Assembly: GCF_026000435.1 (NCBI RefSeq)
Contig: NZ_AP026764.1
Coordinates: forward strand, 868,001-932,000
Source of the DNA: Vibrio sp. STUT-A11
Lineage (GTDB): Bacteria; Pseudomonadota; Gammaproteobacteria; Enterobacterales; Vibrionaceae
Reading direction: 5' to 3'
DNA: 64,000 nt
Under the pieces are notes generated by a model. That model had not been told where the DNA came from. It ran no database searches and saw only the letters and a list, made by a program, of their open reading frames with translations. Both the position numbers and the translations under genes were made by a program. Shown one piece after another: positions 16,688-25,594 of this stretch. The first letter of the stretch is position 1, and each line of letters begins with the position of its first letter.

Positions 16688-19254
16688 TGACAAATACATC
16701 AACTAGAAAGCGTCGCTCTTTGTCGACGCTCATTACTAAAATTATTATTCTGGTTCTTGCTCCGATAATTTTAGGCATCTTCGTTCAGAGTTATTACTTC
16801 TCCAAACAGATTATTTGGCAGGAAGTTGACAGGACAAAGCAACAGACATCTGCCCTGATTCTGAATATTTTCGACAGTCATTTCGCTGCGATTCAAATCC
16901 ACCACGACAGCAACTCTAAAAGCGATGTGGTGCTGGATTTTTATAGTCAGCGTGACGAAGAGGCCTTGAATTTCTTTTTTCTAAGCATTGATCAGGGTGA
17001 TCCTGCGCACACGCCTGAAATTCGCTTCCTCACAAATCATCAAGGCATCATCTGGGATGACGGAAACGCCCATTTTTATGGCATTAATGACTCAATACTC
17101 GATACTATTTCCAGTAGCGTCACATTCACCAATAACTGGTACTACATTACGTCACTGACCCCAATGGGCGCACGCCACCTGCTGGTTAGAAGAGTACCAG
17201 TACTTGAGCCTAAAACGGGTGAAGTGATGGGTTACTCCTACAATGTTGTCGTTCTGGATAACAACTTTGGCTTGATGGAAAGGCTGAAGAACGAAGGTAA
17301 CGTCGATAATGTTGTACTCATTTCCAACAACCTACCTTTAGCTAACTCATTAGCTGGCGATGAATCTTATAAAATATTTGATGTTCTGAAACGCAAAGAG
17401 TCTCAAGAGAAACTTGACCAATTACTGATTATTAAAACACCCATTGAGGTGAACGCAGCGCATACCGATTTGTCTTTGCTGACAGTTCAGGACAACCAAA
17501 GTGTCGTTACCCTGCAGGTTCAGCACCTTTTGGCAATGATGGCTTCGGTAATCGGGATGGTTTTAATTGCCTTACTGACTAAAGAGTGGATTGAAAACAA
17601 GGTATCAGAACAACTCGACTCTTTGATGTCTTATACGCGTTCAGCGCGTGAAGAAAAAGGATTTGAGCGTTTTGGTGGGTCAGATATCGAAGAATTCGAC
17701 GATATAGGAACGACGCTAGAAAACACGTTTGAAGAGCTAGAAGCACAAAAACGTTCATTTCGCGACCTGTTTAACTTTGCTTTGTCGCCGATAATGGTGT
17801 GGTCTGAAGTTGGAGTACTGATACAAATAAACCCGGCGGCGAGGAAAGAGCTGGTGCTCGAAAATGACTCGAAGACAATGCCTCCGGTGTTTAAAAGCTT
17901 TAAAGAAAAATTACTTCCGCATCTGCGTATGGCATCACAAGGTGCAACCTTAACCGGGGTAAACGTACCGATCGGGGAAAAAGTGTATCGCTGGAACTTA
18001 TCACCCATTCTTGTTGAAGGCGATCTCAGTGGCATCATTGTTCAAGGGCAAGACATCACAACCCTTATAGAAGCAGAAAAGCAAAGTAATGTCGCCAGAA
18101 AAGAAGCAGAAAAATCCGCTCAAGCTCGCGCGGATTTTCTAGCTAAGATGAGTCACGAAATTCGAACGCCGATAAATGGGATTTTAGGTGTCGCCCAGTT
18201 ATTGAAAGGATCGGTTCAATCACAAGAGCAGAGTAATCAGATAGATGTGCTCCGCCATAGTGGTGAGCACTTGCTTGCTGTTTTGAATGATATTTTAGAT
18301 TTTTCTAAAATCGAGCAAGGGAAATTTAATATTCAAAAACACTCGTTTTCCTTCACTGATACCGTTCGTACTTTAGAGAATATTTATCGTCCGATCTGTG
18401 AAAGCAAAGGTGTAGATCTGGTCATTGAGAACCAGTTAGATCCGAAGCTGGCGCTGTTTACTGATCAGGTTCGTTTCAACCAAATCATGTTTAACCTACT
18501 TAGTAACGCTGTCAAATTTACCCCATCAGGAAGTGTTCGGCTGAGCGCGGAGTTAGAACAGTTTGAAGGGGCTGAGAACAGCGTACTAGTGGTCGAGATT
18601 TCGGACACGGGTATTGGTATCGACCCGAGTAAACTCGACCAGATGTTTGAGCCGTTTGTGCAAGAAGAAGAAACCACAACACGTGAATATGGTGGTAGTG
18701 GTTTAGGACTGACGATCGTCAAGAGTTTAGTCGATATGTTAGATGGTAATGTTCAAGTTCAAAGTCAAAAAGGGGTTGGAACAACGTTCGTTGTGACATT
18801 ACCAGTGAAAGACCGTGAGCGTATCTTGGATGCAAACAAACCAAACCGCCATATTAATCCTGAGGATTTGTTTAGTGAAACCTTGAAAGTCCTGCTTGTT
18901 GAAGACAATCATACTAATGCGTTTATTTTAAAAGCCTTTTGTAATAAATACGAAATGCAGGTTGATTGGGCAAAAGACGGGCTTGAGGCTATCGAGCGGT
19001 TAAAAGATCACAGCTATGATTTGATCTTGATGGATAACCAACTTCCTCACTTAGGTGGTATAGAAGCCACAAAAGAGATTCGCAGAAATTTGAAATTAGG
19101 TACGCCGATTTATGCTTGCACGGCTGATACCGCGAAGGAAACTGGTGATGCGTTTATGGAAGCGGGAGCGAATTACATCTTACTCAAACCGATTAAAGAG
19201 AATGCGTTCCACGCTGCACTTTTGGATTATAAACAGCGATTCTTAGACGACTGA
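16687..19254 (+). CDS. luxQ: LuxQ, AI-2 hybrid sensor kinase/phosphatase
   Basis: Inner-membrane hybrid kinase of 855 residues. Order: helix 1 (about 17-40), periplasmic LuxPQ sensing domain (about 41-275), helix 2 (about 280-298), linker/PAS (about 340-460), HisKA with phospho-accepting His490 in KMSHEIRTPINGILG, HATPase (NAVKFTPSG, SDTGIGIDPSK, GGSGLGLTIVKSLV), and a receiver domain with Asp783 in LILMDNQLP. In vibrios it phosphorylates LuxU at low AI-2 and dephosphorylates it when LuxP is ligand-bound. The ATG at 16687 overlaps the luxP stop (TGATG), giving tight co-translation. luxU and luxO are not in this window. Confidence 0.97.
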   Translation: MTNTSTRKRRSLSTLITKIIILVLAPIILGIFVQSYYFSKQIIWQEVDRTKQQTSALILNIFDSHFAAIQIHHDSNSKSDVVLDFYSQRDEEALNFFFLSIDQGDPAHTPEIRFLTNHQGIIWDDGNAHFYGINDSILDTISSSVTFTNNWYYITSLTPMGARHLLVRRVPVLEPKTGEVMGYSYNVVVLDNNFGLMERLKNEGNVDNVVLISNNLPLANSLAGDESYKIFDVLKRKESQEKLDQLLIIKTPIEVNAAHTDLSLLTVQDNQSVVTLQVQHLLAMMASVIGMVLIALLTKEWIENKVSEQLDSLMSYTRSAREEKGFERFGGSDIEEFDDIGTTLENTFEELEAQKRSFRDLFNFALSPIMVWSEVGVLIQINPAARKELVLENDSKTMPPVFKSFKEKLLPHLRMASQGATLTGVNVPIGEKVYRWNLSPILVEGDLSGIIVQGQDITTLIEAEKQSNVARKEAEKSAQARADFLAKMSHEIRTPINGILGVAQLLKGSVQSQEQSNQIDVLRHSGEHLLAVLNDILDFSKIEQGKFNIQKHSFSFTDTVRTLENIYRPICESKGVDLVIENQLDPKLALFTDQVRFNQIMFNLLSNAVKFTPSGSVRLSAELEQFEGAENSVLVVEISDTGIGIDPSKLDQMFEPFVQEEETTTREYGGSGLGLTIVKSLVDMLDGNVQVQSQKGVGTTFVVTLPVKDRERILDANKPNRHINPEDLFSETLKVLLVEDNHTNAFILKAFCNKYEMQVDWAKDGLEAIERLKDHSYDLILMDNQLPHLGGIEATKEIRRNLKLGTPIYACTADTAKETGDAFMEAGANYILLKPIKENAFHAALLDYKQRFLDD

Positions 19255-19281
19255 GCGTAATAAAAATATCACCAAACATCA

Positions 19282-19310
19282 GGCACAACACAAGTTGTGC
19301 CTTTTTTATT
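19282..19310 (+). terminator. intrinsic terminator of luxPQ
   Basis: GGCACAA pairs with TTGTGCC, followed by TTTTTTATT. It is 28 bp past the luxQ stop. Confidence 0.92.
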
Positions 19311-19376
19311 CTCCTTAGCTCATCCTGCTGCCAAATTTCTTTCCTTGAACTTAATGTGATTTTTGTCACAAATCTA

Positions 19377-19420
19377 TTTACTTAGCATGCTAACTATTCT
19401 ATATTGCTTAGCATGCTAAG
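19377..19420 (+). promoter_or_regulatory. promoter overlapped by paired MarR-type operators
   Basis: A -35 TTTACT (19377-19382) and a -10 TATATT (19400-19405) are separated by 17 bp. Two copies of the palindrome TTAGCATGCTAA lie at 19382-19393 (in the spacer) and 19408-19419 (just past the -10); the second extends to the perfect 14-mer CTTAGCATGCTAAG. Their centres are 26 bp apart. The spacing is suited to two dimers of the MarR-family product encoded 17 bp downstream, i.e. autorepression (inference). Confidence 0.82.
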
Positions 19421-19436
19421 TAATTGAGTGTTTCAA

Positions 19437-19892
19437 ATGATTCAAGATGTCGATATTTTGAGAGAGCTTTCCGTTGCGGAAAAACTCTCTCGTGTCTCTC
19501 GTTTATGGAAAATGGTCGCAGATCGAGAACTTGAGCCTCTGAACCTGACGTACCCGCGTTGGACTGCCTTATGGAAGTTGCATCGCATGGGGGACAACGT
19601 CAGTCAGAAGCATCTCGCGGAAGCACTAGAGATAGAGCTGTCGTCATTAATGCGAACCTTAAAATTACTCGAAGAGCAGTCTCTGGTAATACGACGTTGT
19701 TGTGAGTATGACAAGCGAGCTCGTATTGTTAGTCTGACTGATGAAGGTAAAGCTCTTATTACTCAACTAGAGAGCCGAATCTATGAGGTTCGTAGAAAAT
19801 TACTGTCGGACATTAATGATGACGAGCTGAAAACCATGGGGTTAATCCTAGAACAAATTGCTCGTAATGCACTTGATACACTTAGCGAATAA
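19437..19892 (+). CDS. MarR-family transcriptional regulator (SlyA/EmrR-like)
   Basis: A 151-residue winged-helix regulator: a dimerisation helix at the N-terminus, a DNA-binding helix in SQKHLAEALEIELSSLMRTL, a beta-wing CCEYDKRARIVSLTDEG (the DxRxR-type wing), and a C-terminal dimerisation helix. A GTG three codons earlier is also in frame; the ATG at 19437 has GAG at a better distance. It heads an operon with an HlyD-type adaptor and a DUF2955 membrane protein, and probably represses it through the two operators upstream, with release by an aromatic or drug-like ligand (inference). Confidence 0.9.
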   Translation: MIQDVDILRELSVAEKLSRVSRLWKMVADRELEPLNLTYPRWTALWKLHRMGDNVSQKHLAEALEIELSSLMRTLKLLEEQSLVIRRCCEYDKRARIVSLTDEGKALITQLESRIYEVRRKLLSDINDDELKTMGLILEQIARNALDTLSE

Positions 19893-19925
19893 GTCAGAAA
19901 ACCTAATAAAGAGAAGTTAAATCCT

Positions 19926-20984
19926 ATGACTCCAGACCAAAAGTTCGCGCGCTGGATTAAATATTCATGCGTAGCGTTTGTCCTTGTCTTTGCTTATTTT
20001 CTAATTGCTGACCTGGCAATGCCCCTTACTCCTCAAGCAATGGCAACTCGTGTGGTAACCAAAGTAGCGCCACGTGTGAGTGGGCAAATCACAGAAATTT
20101 ACGTAACAAACAACCAAGAAATCCATAAGGGTGACGTGTTGTTTCAGATCGATCCAGAGCCTTACCAGTTGGCGGTTGAGCGTGCTCAGCTCAATTTTGA
20201 TCAGGTTATTCAAAATAATGACCAGTTGGACGCTTCAATAGCAGCGGCTAAAGCGGATGTGCAAGCAAGCAAGATTGTTGCAGAGCAAAAGGTGAGAGAA
20301 GCAGCGCGTTTGAATAAGCTGTTTCATCGCAACGGCACCTCTCAGCAGCAACTTGATGATGCGCAGAGCAGTGCTACCGCTGAAAAAGCCAACCTTTTGG
20401 CAGCTCGCGCTCGTCTTAAGGAGTTAGAAGTGAGCCGTGGTGAATTGGGTGAAGATAATGTCAGCGTTCGTGTTGCGCAGAACCAACTTAAGCAAGCAGA
20501 GCTGAATCTGTCTTACACCAAGGTTATTGCTGAACATGATGGCGTGGTCGCCAACCTTCAACTAGAAGCAGGTGCTTACGCCTCTGCGGCGAGCCCTCTG
20601 GTTGCATTGGTCTCAGATGATGTTGACATCATTGCTGACTTTCGTGAAAAGAGCCTACGTCACTTTAATCGTGACAGCCGTGCACTCGTAGCATTTGATA
20701 GCTTGCCGGGCGAAGTTTTTGAAGCTCGAATCACAAGTATTGATGCTGGCGTAAGTTCAGGTCAGTTCGATGCTGATGGCCGACTTGCCACACCGACAGA
20801 GACGGACCGTTGGGTTAGGGATGCGCAGCGTATGCGTTTACATTTAGCGATCGATGATCAAGAACACCATTCGTTCCCAGCCGGGGCACGCGCGACAGTT
20901 CAACTGTTACCTGAGAATGTGGTTTCTGGATGGTTTAGTAACCTTCAGATTCATTTCTTGAGTGCCTTGCATTACATCTATTAA
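19926..20984 (+). CDS. HlyD-family membrane fusion protein
   Basis: A 352-residue periplasmic adaptor (EmrA/AaeA type). One N-terminal membrane anchor (about 13-33) is followed by a lipoyl half-motif (VAPRVSGQITEIYVTNNQEI), an alpha-helical hairpin (about 100-180), the second lipoyl half (HDGVVANLQLEAGAYASAASP), and a C-terminal beta-barrel. It links the inner-membrane DUF2955 partner to an outer-membrane channel, probably TolC encoded elsewhere. It lies 33 bp after the MarR gene and 12 bp before the next. Confidence 0.9.
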   Translation: MTPDQKFARWIKYSCVAFVLVFAYFLIADLAMPLTPQAMATRVVTKVAPRVSGQITEIYVTNNQEIHKGDVLFQIDPEPYQLAVERAQLNFDQVIQNNDQLDASIAAAKADVQASKIVAEQKVREAARLNKLFHRNGTSQQQLDDAQSSATAEKANLLAARARLKELEVSRGELGEDNVSVRVAQNQLKQAELNLSYTKVIAEHDGVVANLQLEAGAYASAASPLVALVSDDVDIIADFREKSLRHFNRDSRALVAFDSLPGEVFEARITSIDAGVSSGQFDADGRLATPTETDRWVRDAQRMRLHLAIDDQEHHSFPAGARATVQLLPENVVSGWFSNLQIHFLSALHYIY

Positions 20985-20996
20985 TCAGGAGGTGGT

Positions 20997-22034
20997 ATGA
21001 AGTTATGGGACCACCCCATGTCAGAGAATGATCTCCGACAGTGTCTTAGAATCGCTACTGGCGCGACGATAGGTTTCACCGTATGTAAGCTATTTGGGTG
21101 GAACTACGGTGTATTCTACACTGTGACACCTATGCTGTTGCTTGGTATGGTGCCTGTGATGAGCTTGCACGCGGCTCGTCAGATGATCTTTGCTGCCGTA
21201 GTTTGTGGCCTTGAGGTCGGTATTCTTGCAGGACTGTTTGGCGGTCATCCATTTATGATGACGATGATTGCTTTCGGTTTATTTCTGTACAAGTTTGCTT
21301 GTATGTCTAAAGGCAGTCTATTCTTGTTCGGTGCAAGTAGTGTATTAAACCTGAGTATCATGTTGCACTTTTCCAGTTATGTGAGTACGGATCTCAATGA
21401 TCTGATTTTCAGTAATTTGGAAGCGAATGTTCTCTCAGTAGTTGTTGCGTACTTAGTGACGTTTCTGATCCCAGATGCGGAGCCTCGCCAACCTCCGGTC
21501 AGACCTTCGGAGCCGAAGAAAAGCCATCGCATGCGTCATGAAGCATTGATGGGAGCGAGTATCGTAACCATGTCGTTTCTGGTTTTCCAAGTTTTCGACT
21601 TAAGTGACTCTTTGTCTGCTCAGGCGACGACGATACTGTTGTTGTTTCCAATGCATTGGAACGGTGCCCTAGGCTATGCTCGCAAAAGAGCGATGGGTAC
21701 GTTATTGGGAGTGGCGTTCGGCATTACTAGTCAGCTGGTGCTGTATGATTGGTCGGATACTTTACTATTCGTCGTTCCTCTGTTGTGGATTGGCGCAATG
21801 ATCTTTAGCTACATGCACGTTAAAGAATCGAGTGGATCTGGTGCCGGCTTTGGTGGGTTAACCACGTTAGGCATTTTGTTTGGTCAATACTTAAGCCCAG
21901 GTGGTGACTTGATCTTTAGTGCGCTTTATCGGGTGAGCAGTATCTTGTTTGCCATTGTTGCGACGCTGCTGGTGACTTATCTGGTACATCGATTCCTTAA
22001 CAGCTTTGAGGCGACTCGCTTTGGCGAACAATAG
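20997..22034 (+). CDS. DUF2955 membrane protein (AaeB/FUSC-like efflux component)
   Basis: A 345-residue inner-membrane protein with about ten hydrophobic helices in two halves. The halves share the (F/I)R(I/V)A..GAT pattern of FUSC/aromatic-acid exporters (LRIATGATIGFTVCKLFGW; GYARKRAMGTLLGVAFG). It has a strong AGGAGGTGG site. It is paired with the HlyD adaptor as a two-part efflux pump under MarR-type control. The substrate is not readable; aromatic acids or detergents are plausible by analogy with AaeAB. Confidence 0.85.
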   Translation: MKLWDHPMSENDLRQCLRIATGATIGFTVCKLFGWNYGVFYTVTPMLLLGMVPVMSLHAARQMIFAAVVCGLEVGILAGLFGGHPFMMTMIAFGLFLYKFACMSKGSLFLFGASSVLNLSIMLHFSSYVSTDLNDLIFSNLEANVLSVVVAYLVTFLIPDAEPRQPPVRPSEPKKSHRMRHEALMGASIVTMSFLVFQVFDLSDSLSAQATTILLLFPMHWNGALGYARKRAMGTLLGVAFGITSQLVLYDWSDTLLFVVPLLWIGAMIFSYMHVKESSGSGAGFGGLTTLGILFGQYLSPGGDLIFSALYRVSSILFAIVATLLVTYLVHRFLNSFEATRFGEQ

Positions 22035-22038
22035 CTGT

Positions 22039-22722
22039 TCAATTCTCTTTTAGCATTAAACGCTGGTTGCTGGACAGAAAATACTGTTCCAGCAACGATA
22101 TTTTCAGTTGGTCAGTCATCGCGATTGGCTTCTCAAACTTAATGCCAATTATCCAGCCTTTTGTTAACTTCTTGATATTCGCAATCAAGCAATCATTATC
22201 TTTACCAACATAAACACTGAGTGCGGAAGCAATCGTGACGTTATCACCCACTTGGAACTCTGGCTCAATTAAGGTCGTAATGCCGATTCCGGCTAATGAA
22301 AAGTCGATCAAACTTCCAGTGTAAAGATTACCCTTGTGGTCAATTGTACAACCCATTTTAAGTTTGTAGCGTTCAAACTCGCGAACGGGTTTTGTGGCAA
22401 ACGTCTTGGGTAAGCGAACAAACAACAGGGGGGAAGGGTGGACAATGTGCATTAACACGCTGGACTTGAACGCAACAACATGCCCCAGTTCTGTATCTGA
22501 CACGCCACGAATAACGACATCGGCATTATTGAGCCTTCTGATCGCATGATCTTCTACTAGTCTCGTAGGAATATCTATTATCAGGTAGGCGTTTTCCTTA
22601 CAGCCTAAATAAGTGGTCGAGTATGAGCTGCTCTTTTGCGGACCTAGCTCCATTTCAATGGATAACTTAGTTCCCGGTTTTAAGAAATGACTCAATTCAT
22701 CTTTCGTGTGTGTTGCTGGCAT
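22039..22722 (-). CDS. PilZ-domain c-di-GMP-binding protein
   Basis: A 227-residue cytoplasmic protein. The C-terminal PilZ domain (about 115-215) has both ligand motifs: RxxxR in VREFERYKL and DxSxxG in DFSLAGIGI. The N-terminal half resembles the YcgR/PilZN beta-barrel. It should bind cyclic di-GMP and change motility or surface behaviour, but the partner is unknown. It converges with the DUF2955 gene with only 4 bp between the stops, so the two 3' ends must overlap. Confidence 0.85.
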   Translation of the reverse strand: MPATHTKDELSHFLKPGTKLSIEMELGPQKSSSYSTTYLGCKENAYLIIDIPTRLVEDHAIRRLNNADVVIRGVSDTELGHVVAFKSSVLMHIVHPSPLLFVRLPKTFATKPVREFERYKLKMGCTIDHKGNLYTGSLIDFSLAGIGITTLIEPEFQVGDNVTIASALSVYVGKDNDCLIANIKKLTKGWIIGIKFEKPIAMTDQLKISLLEQYFLSSNQRLMLKEN

Positions 22723-22953
22723 ATCATCAAGTGTTTTATTCCCTTATTGTTAGGGAGGCTATCAGAACAGCATTTGTTCAGGCAATATACTTTGTGTAAA
22801 TAACGGCTTATTAGAGCTTTTTTACCTATTCGATCACTACTCTATTCACGTTACCATAAAATTTGATGATAGAGTGACCACTTCTCGCATAGTTCCACTT
22901 TGTATTAATACCAAATTAGTGGATATGATAATTGGCGCATAACCTATGGCTTC

Positions 22954-23880
22954 TTAACGATGCGCTGGCGGACGATAAGGTTGGCTCAGGTCACTTTTCA
23001 AAAATATCTGGCTGGCGACAATACTGCCACATGTCACTAGCATCAGGGCCAGCCATGTTAGAGTATCAGGTTGCTCATCAAAGATTGGGATCGCTATTAG
23101 CGTCGCAACGACCGGAGTTAGAGAACCAAAAGCTGCACTGGCTTCCGCACCAATGACTCGGATGGCGTATATAAAAGTATACGAGGCGATCAAGCCAGCT
23201 CCTACCCCTTGAAGTAGGGCATGTCCAAATAGCTCTTTCCAAGGCCAGTACTTGATTGGCGTAATAGCTAAATAGCTGTCTGCCCAACCGAAACCCACGG
23301 CGATGGTAAGTAGTGCCAGTGAAGCAATCGCCACAAAACCCGCACACACATGAGCATTCAGGTTGGCGACGCGCGCACTAATGGTAAAGACAGCCCACAT
23401 TACACTGCCAGTAAGAAATAGTAGATGCCCTTGTAATTGTGACCAGTTGTAATCCGCACCTGCGTTGGAAAACAAGAAGACAAAGATACCCAATAATACC
23501 GTTGCAAGGCCAAATAAACGGTGCTGGCTCAAGGCTTGTTGATAAAAAATTACGGCGATGGCAGAGACAAATAGCGGTAATGTGCCTGGGATCAATGCAC
23601 TGGCATGGGAGACTGGCGCGAGGTGCATGGCACTACCCACGATCAGTAAGTAAGGCAGCCCGCTACCCATAACAACGCCAGTTAAGTATTTGTTGGGAAT
23701 AGCGCTTATTGCTTTTTTGTTCTTTAGGACAAAAGGTAACAAGATCACGCTCGGAATCAAAAATCTAACTAAAGCGATATCGGCTGGATGAAGTTCTGAA
23801 ATCGCGCCTGCTTTGAGAGAAATGAAAAAACCGGACCAGAGAAGTAAGGTCACAAATATTGCTGCGTATCCCAGAATCAT
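22954..23880 (-). CDS. DMT-superfamily transporter (EamA domains)
   Basis: An inner-membrane protein of 308 residues with ten predicted helices in two EamA repeats. Signature stretches are LLWSGFFISLKAGA near the N-terminus and GSLTPVVATLIAIPIFDEQP in the second repeat (the conserved PVxA..EP). EamA proteins export amino acids or metabolites. It is divergent from an Lrp/AsnC regulator 148 bp away, repeating the arrangement seen at the yjeH locus, so an amino acid substrate is likely (inference). Confidence 0.87.
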   Translation of the reverse strand: MILGYAAIFVTLLLWSGFFISLKAGAISELHPADIALVRFLIPSVILLPFVLKNKKAISAIPNKYLTGVVMGSGLPYLLIVGSAMHLAPVSHASALIPGTLPLFVSAIAVIFYQQALSQHRLFGLATVLLGIFVFLFSNAGADYNWSQLQGHLLFLTGSVMWAVFTISARVANLNAHVCAGFVAIASLALLTIAVGFGWADSYLAITPIKYWPWKELFGHALLQGVGAGLIASYTFIYAIRVIGAEASAAFGSLTPVVATLIAIPIFDEQPDTLTWLALMLVTCGSIVASQIFLKSDLSQPYRPPAHR

Positions 23881-24028
23881 GCCAAACGTACCAACTTGCT
23901 ATCGATGTGTTCATTGTCGAATAAAAACGACGCTCAATGGTGGCAATTTGTGACGTGATTTATTTCAATGTTGGTGAAAAAACGCGTATAAAGTGCAAAT
24001 ATTGATGATATTTGGCAGGTAGTGAGAA

Positions 24029-24484
24029 ATGGACAAAATAGACAGGCAGTTGCTTAACCTGATTCAAAAGGACGCCACATTGACGACGGCTGATCTCGCA
24101 GATCGAGTCGGGTTGTCGCCTTCACCATGTGCAAGGCGAATAAAGCGCCTTGAACAAGAAGGTGCCATTAATGGTTATCGAGCGATATTATCCCGCAGCA
24201 AGGTTGGTATCGCGATGACGGTGTTCGTTGAAGTGAGTTTGAATAACCACCAAGCCTCTTCGATTGATGAATTTGAATATTCGATCGTAGAGATGGACGA
24301 GGTCATCTCATGTCATGTGGTGTCGGGCGCTTACGATTACTTGCTAGAAGTGGTCAGTAAGGATCTTGAAGGCTATGAAAACTTCACCAGGAAACTACAA
24401 AGGCTGGAGAACGTTAAAGACATTCATACCCATCTAGCAATACGAGAAGTAAAGAGGAATGGGAGTCTTCCGGTTTATGCTTGA
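24029..24484 (+). CDS. Lrp/AsnC-family transcriptional regulator
   Basis: A 151-residue Lrp-type regulator. N-terminal helix-turn-helix (MDKIDRQLLNLIQKDATLTT; LSPSPCARRIKRLEQEG) and a C-terminal RAM ligand domain with CHVVSGAYDYLLEVV. It is distinct in sequence from the regulator at 5553-6008. It probably controls the divergent EamA exporter. Confidence 0.9.
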   Translation: MDKIDRQLLNLIQKDATLTTADLADRVGLSPSPCARRIKRLEQEGAINGYRAILSRSKVGIAMTVFVEVSLNNHQASSIDEFEYSIVEMDEVISCHVVSGAYDYLLEVVSKDLEGYENFTRKLQRLENVKDIHTHLAIREVKRNGSLPVYA

Positions 24485-24486
24485 TC

Positions 24487-24519
24487 AAAAAAGCGAAGTC
24501 CGTTTACTGACTTCGCTTT
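24487..24519 (-). terminator. intrinsic terminator (minus strand)
   Basis: AAAGCGAAGTC pairs with GACTTCGCTTT; the minus strand continues as TTTTGATC, so the T-run points leftward. It ends any minus-strand transcript from the 77-residue gene and may also stop the converging Lrp gene. Confidence 0.78.
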
Positions 24520-24534
24520 AGAATTCTTTACGAT

Positions 24535-24768
24535 TTATTGGCTATTTTTGTATTGTGATATTTCACAATTGCCGGTCCGTCTATCTACTTTAAATGAGAA
24601 AGCAGCTGAATGGTATTCCCTCCCATCGCTCCAAATTGTTTCTCCGAAGATTTTACAAAGGTCCAGATCACTGATTGAACCGAATTGTTTTACGTGCCTA
24701 ACTACTGACAAAAACTTGGCTTTAGTAGTATTAGGGGCTTGCCTGTTACTTAATCGATTGATAACCAT
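24535..24768 (-). CDS. hypothetical protein, 77 residues
   Basis: A small soluble protein with no recognised family. The C-terminal half (SDLDLCKIFGETIWSDGREY ... FKVDRRTGNCEISQY) reads like a real folded domain, with Trp, Tyr, Phe and Cys. GGAG lies 14 nt before the ATG, too far to be convincing. Support comes from the minus-strand terminator 15 bp past the stop. An overlapping plus-strand frame (24548-24826) is the weaker choice. Confidence 0.5.
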   Translation of the reverse strand: MVINRLSNRQAPNTTKAKFLSVVRHVKQFGSISDLDLCKIFGETIWSDGREYHSAAFSFKVDRRTGNCEISQYKNSQ

Positions 24769-24923
24769 TTTTGTAGCATCATCTCCAGCCAGTTGTGACT
24801 ATATGTTAAACTTTATTAATGGCTAAAGTACCCAATTATTAGCCACAAGTAAAGCATTATTGTGACCTGTGTCTCTTAAATTTATCCAGATTGAATGCAA
24901 ATGATTCAAATTGGTGCGGCAGA

Positions 24924-25490
24924 TTAAGGTGTGGCTGAATTTATGTTTCGCTGATGTTTCGCTGATGTTAATGCTCTCGCTTCTCTTTCGTAGACGGCGG
25001 CTAAACCAAGATAAAGTGAGGATAATTTAGTATAGTCTTCAGCTAGTTGGTTCGCATTAGTCTGATACCACTCCGCGGTAATTTGATTTGACATCTTTTC
25101 TGACAATTTGCAACTTTGAGCTAATTTCTCCCAACCGTTGGCCGACCATTTAGATTGTGTGCTGAGTTTCGTTATTTCACTAGCTTTTTGAGTTAACTCT
25201 TGGCGATATTTTATAGATGCGTCTAGTTGGGTCTGGAGCATATCTCTACGAGATTTTACACGCCATAGCAGCACAAGTTCGTCAGGAGAAAACTCTTTAG
25301 ATAACAGTGGTCGCTGTTTATGTTCCATCAGAAGAGCGTTGAAGACTTTAACATGTTTATTGTACTTGGCTTCTAGCCTGTTGTATTCATTAAGGTTATC
25401 ATTCCATGAGGATGGGGTGCATGGCACGTTTGAATAGCATACCGATGGGAAGACGAAAAGCAAAAGTATCCATTTAAGCTTGTTTATCAT
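24924..25490 (-). CDS. secreted or periplasmic protein of unknown function
   Basis: A 188-residue protein with a signal peptide (KWILLLFVFPSVCYS, cleavage near residue 20) and a mostly helical, Lys/Glu/Gln-rich mature chain. A second Cys at about residue 24 is not in a lipobox, so a soluble periplasmic protein with a Cys pair (24 and about 132) is more likely than a lipoprotein. The end carries a short direct repeat in the DNA (CTGATGTTTCGCTGATGTT). No family recognised. Confidence 0.65.
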   Translation of the reverse strand: MINKLKWILLLFVFPSVCYSNVPCTPSSWNDNLNEYNRLEAKYNKHVKVFNALLMEHKQRPLLSKEFSPDELVLLWRVKSRRDMLQTQLDASIKYRQELTQKASEITKLSTQSKWSANGWEKLAQSCKLSEKMSNQITAEWYQTNANQLAEDYTKLSSLYLGLAAVYEREARALTSAKHQRNINSATP

Positions 25491-25594
25491 TATTATTCAC
25501 GTTAGTTAAGCGACTCTTTTAACTATAGTTTATTGCTGGCGAAGTATAATCAAGTATCTTTTGGGATATTTGCCCAAAATAGAAGGGAAAAGAT

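Noticed and set aside
24548..24826. 92-codon plus-strand frame opposite the 77-residue gene
   Set aside because: No ribosome site and no matching terminator; the minus-strand frame is better supported.
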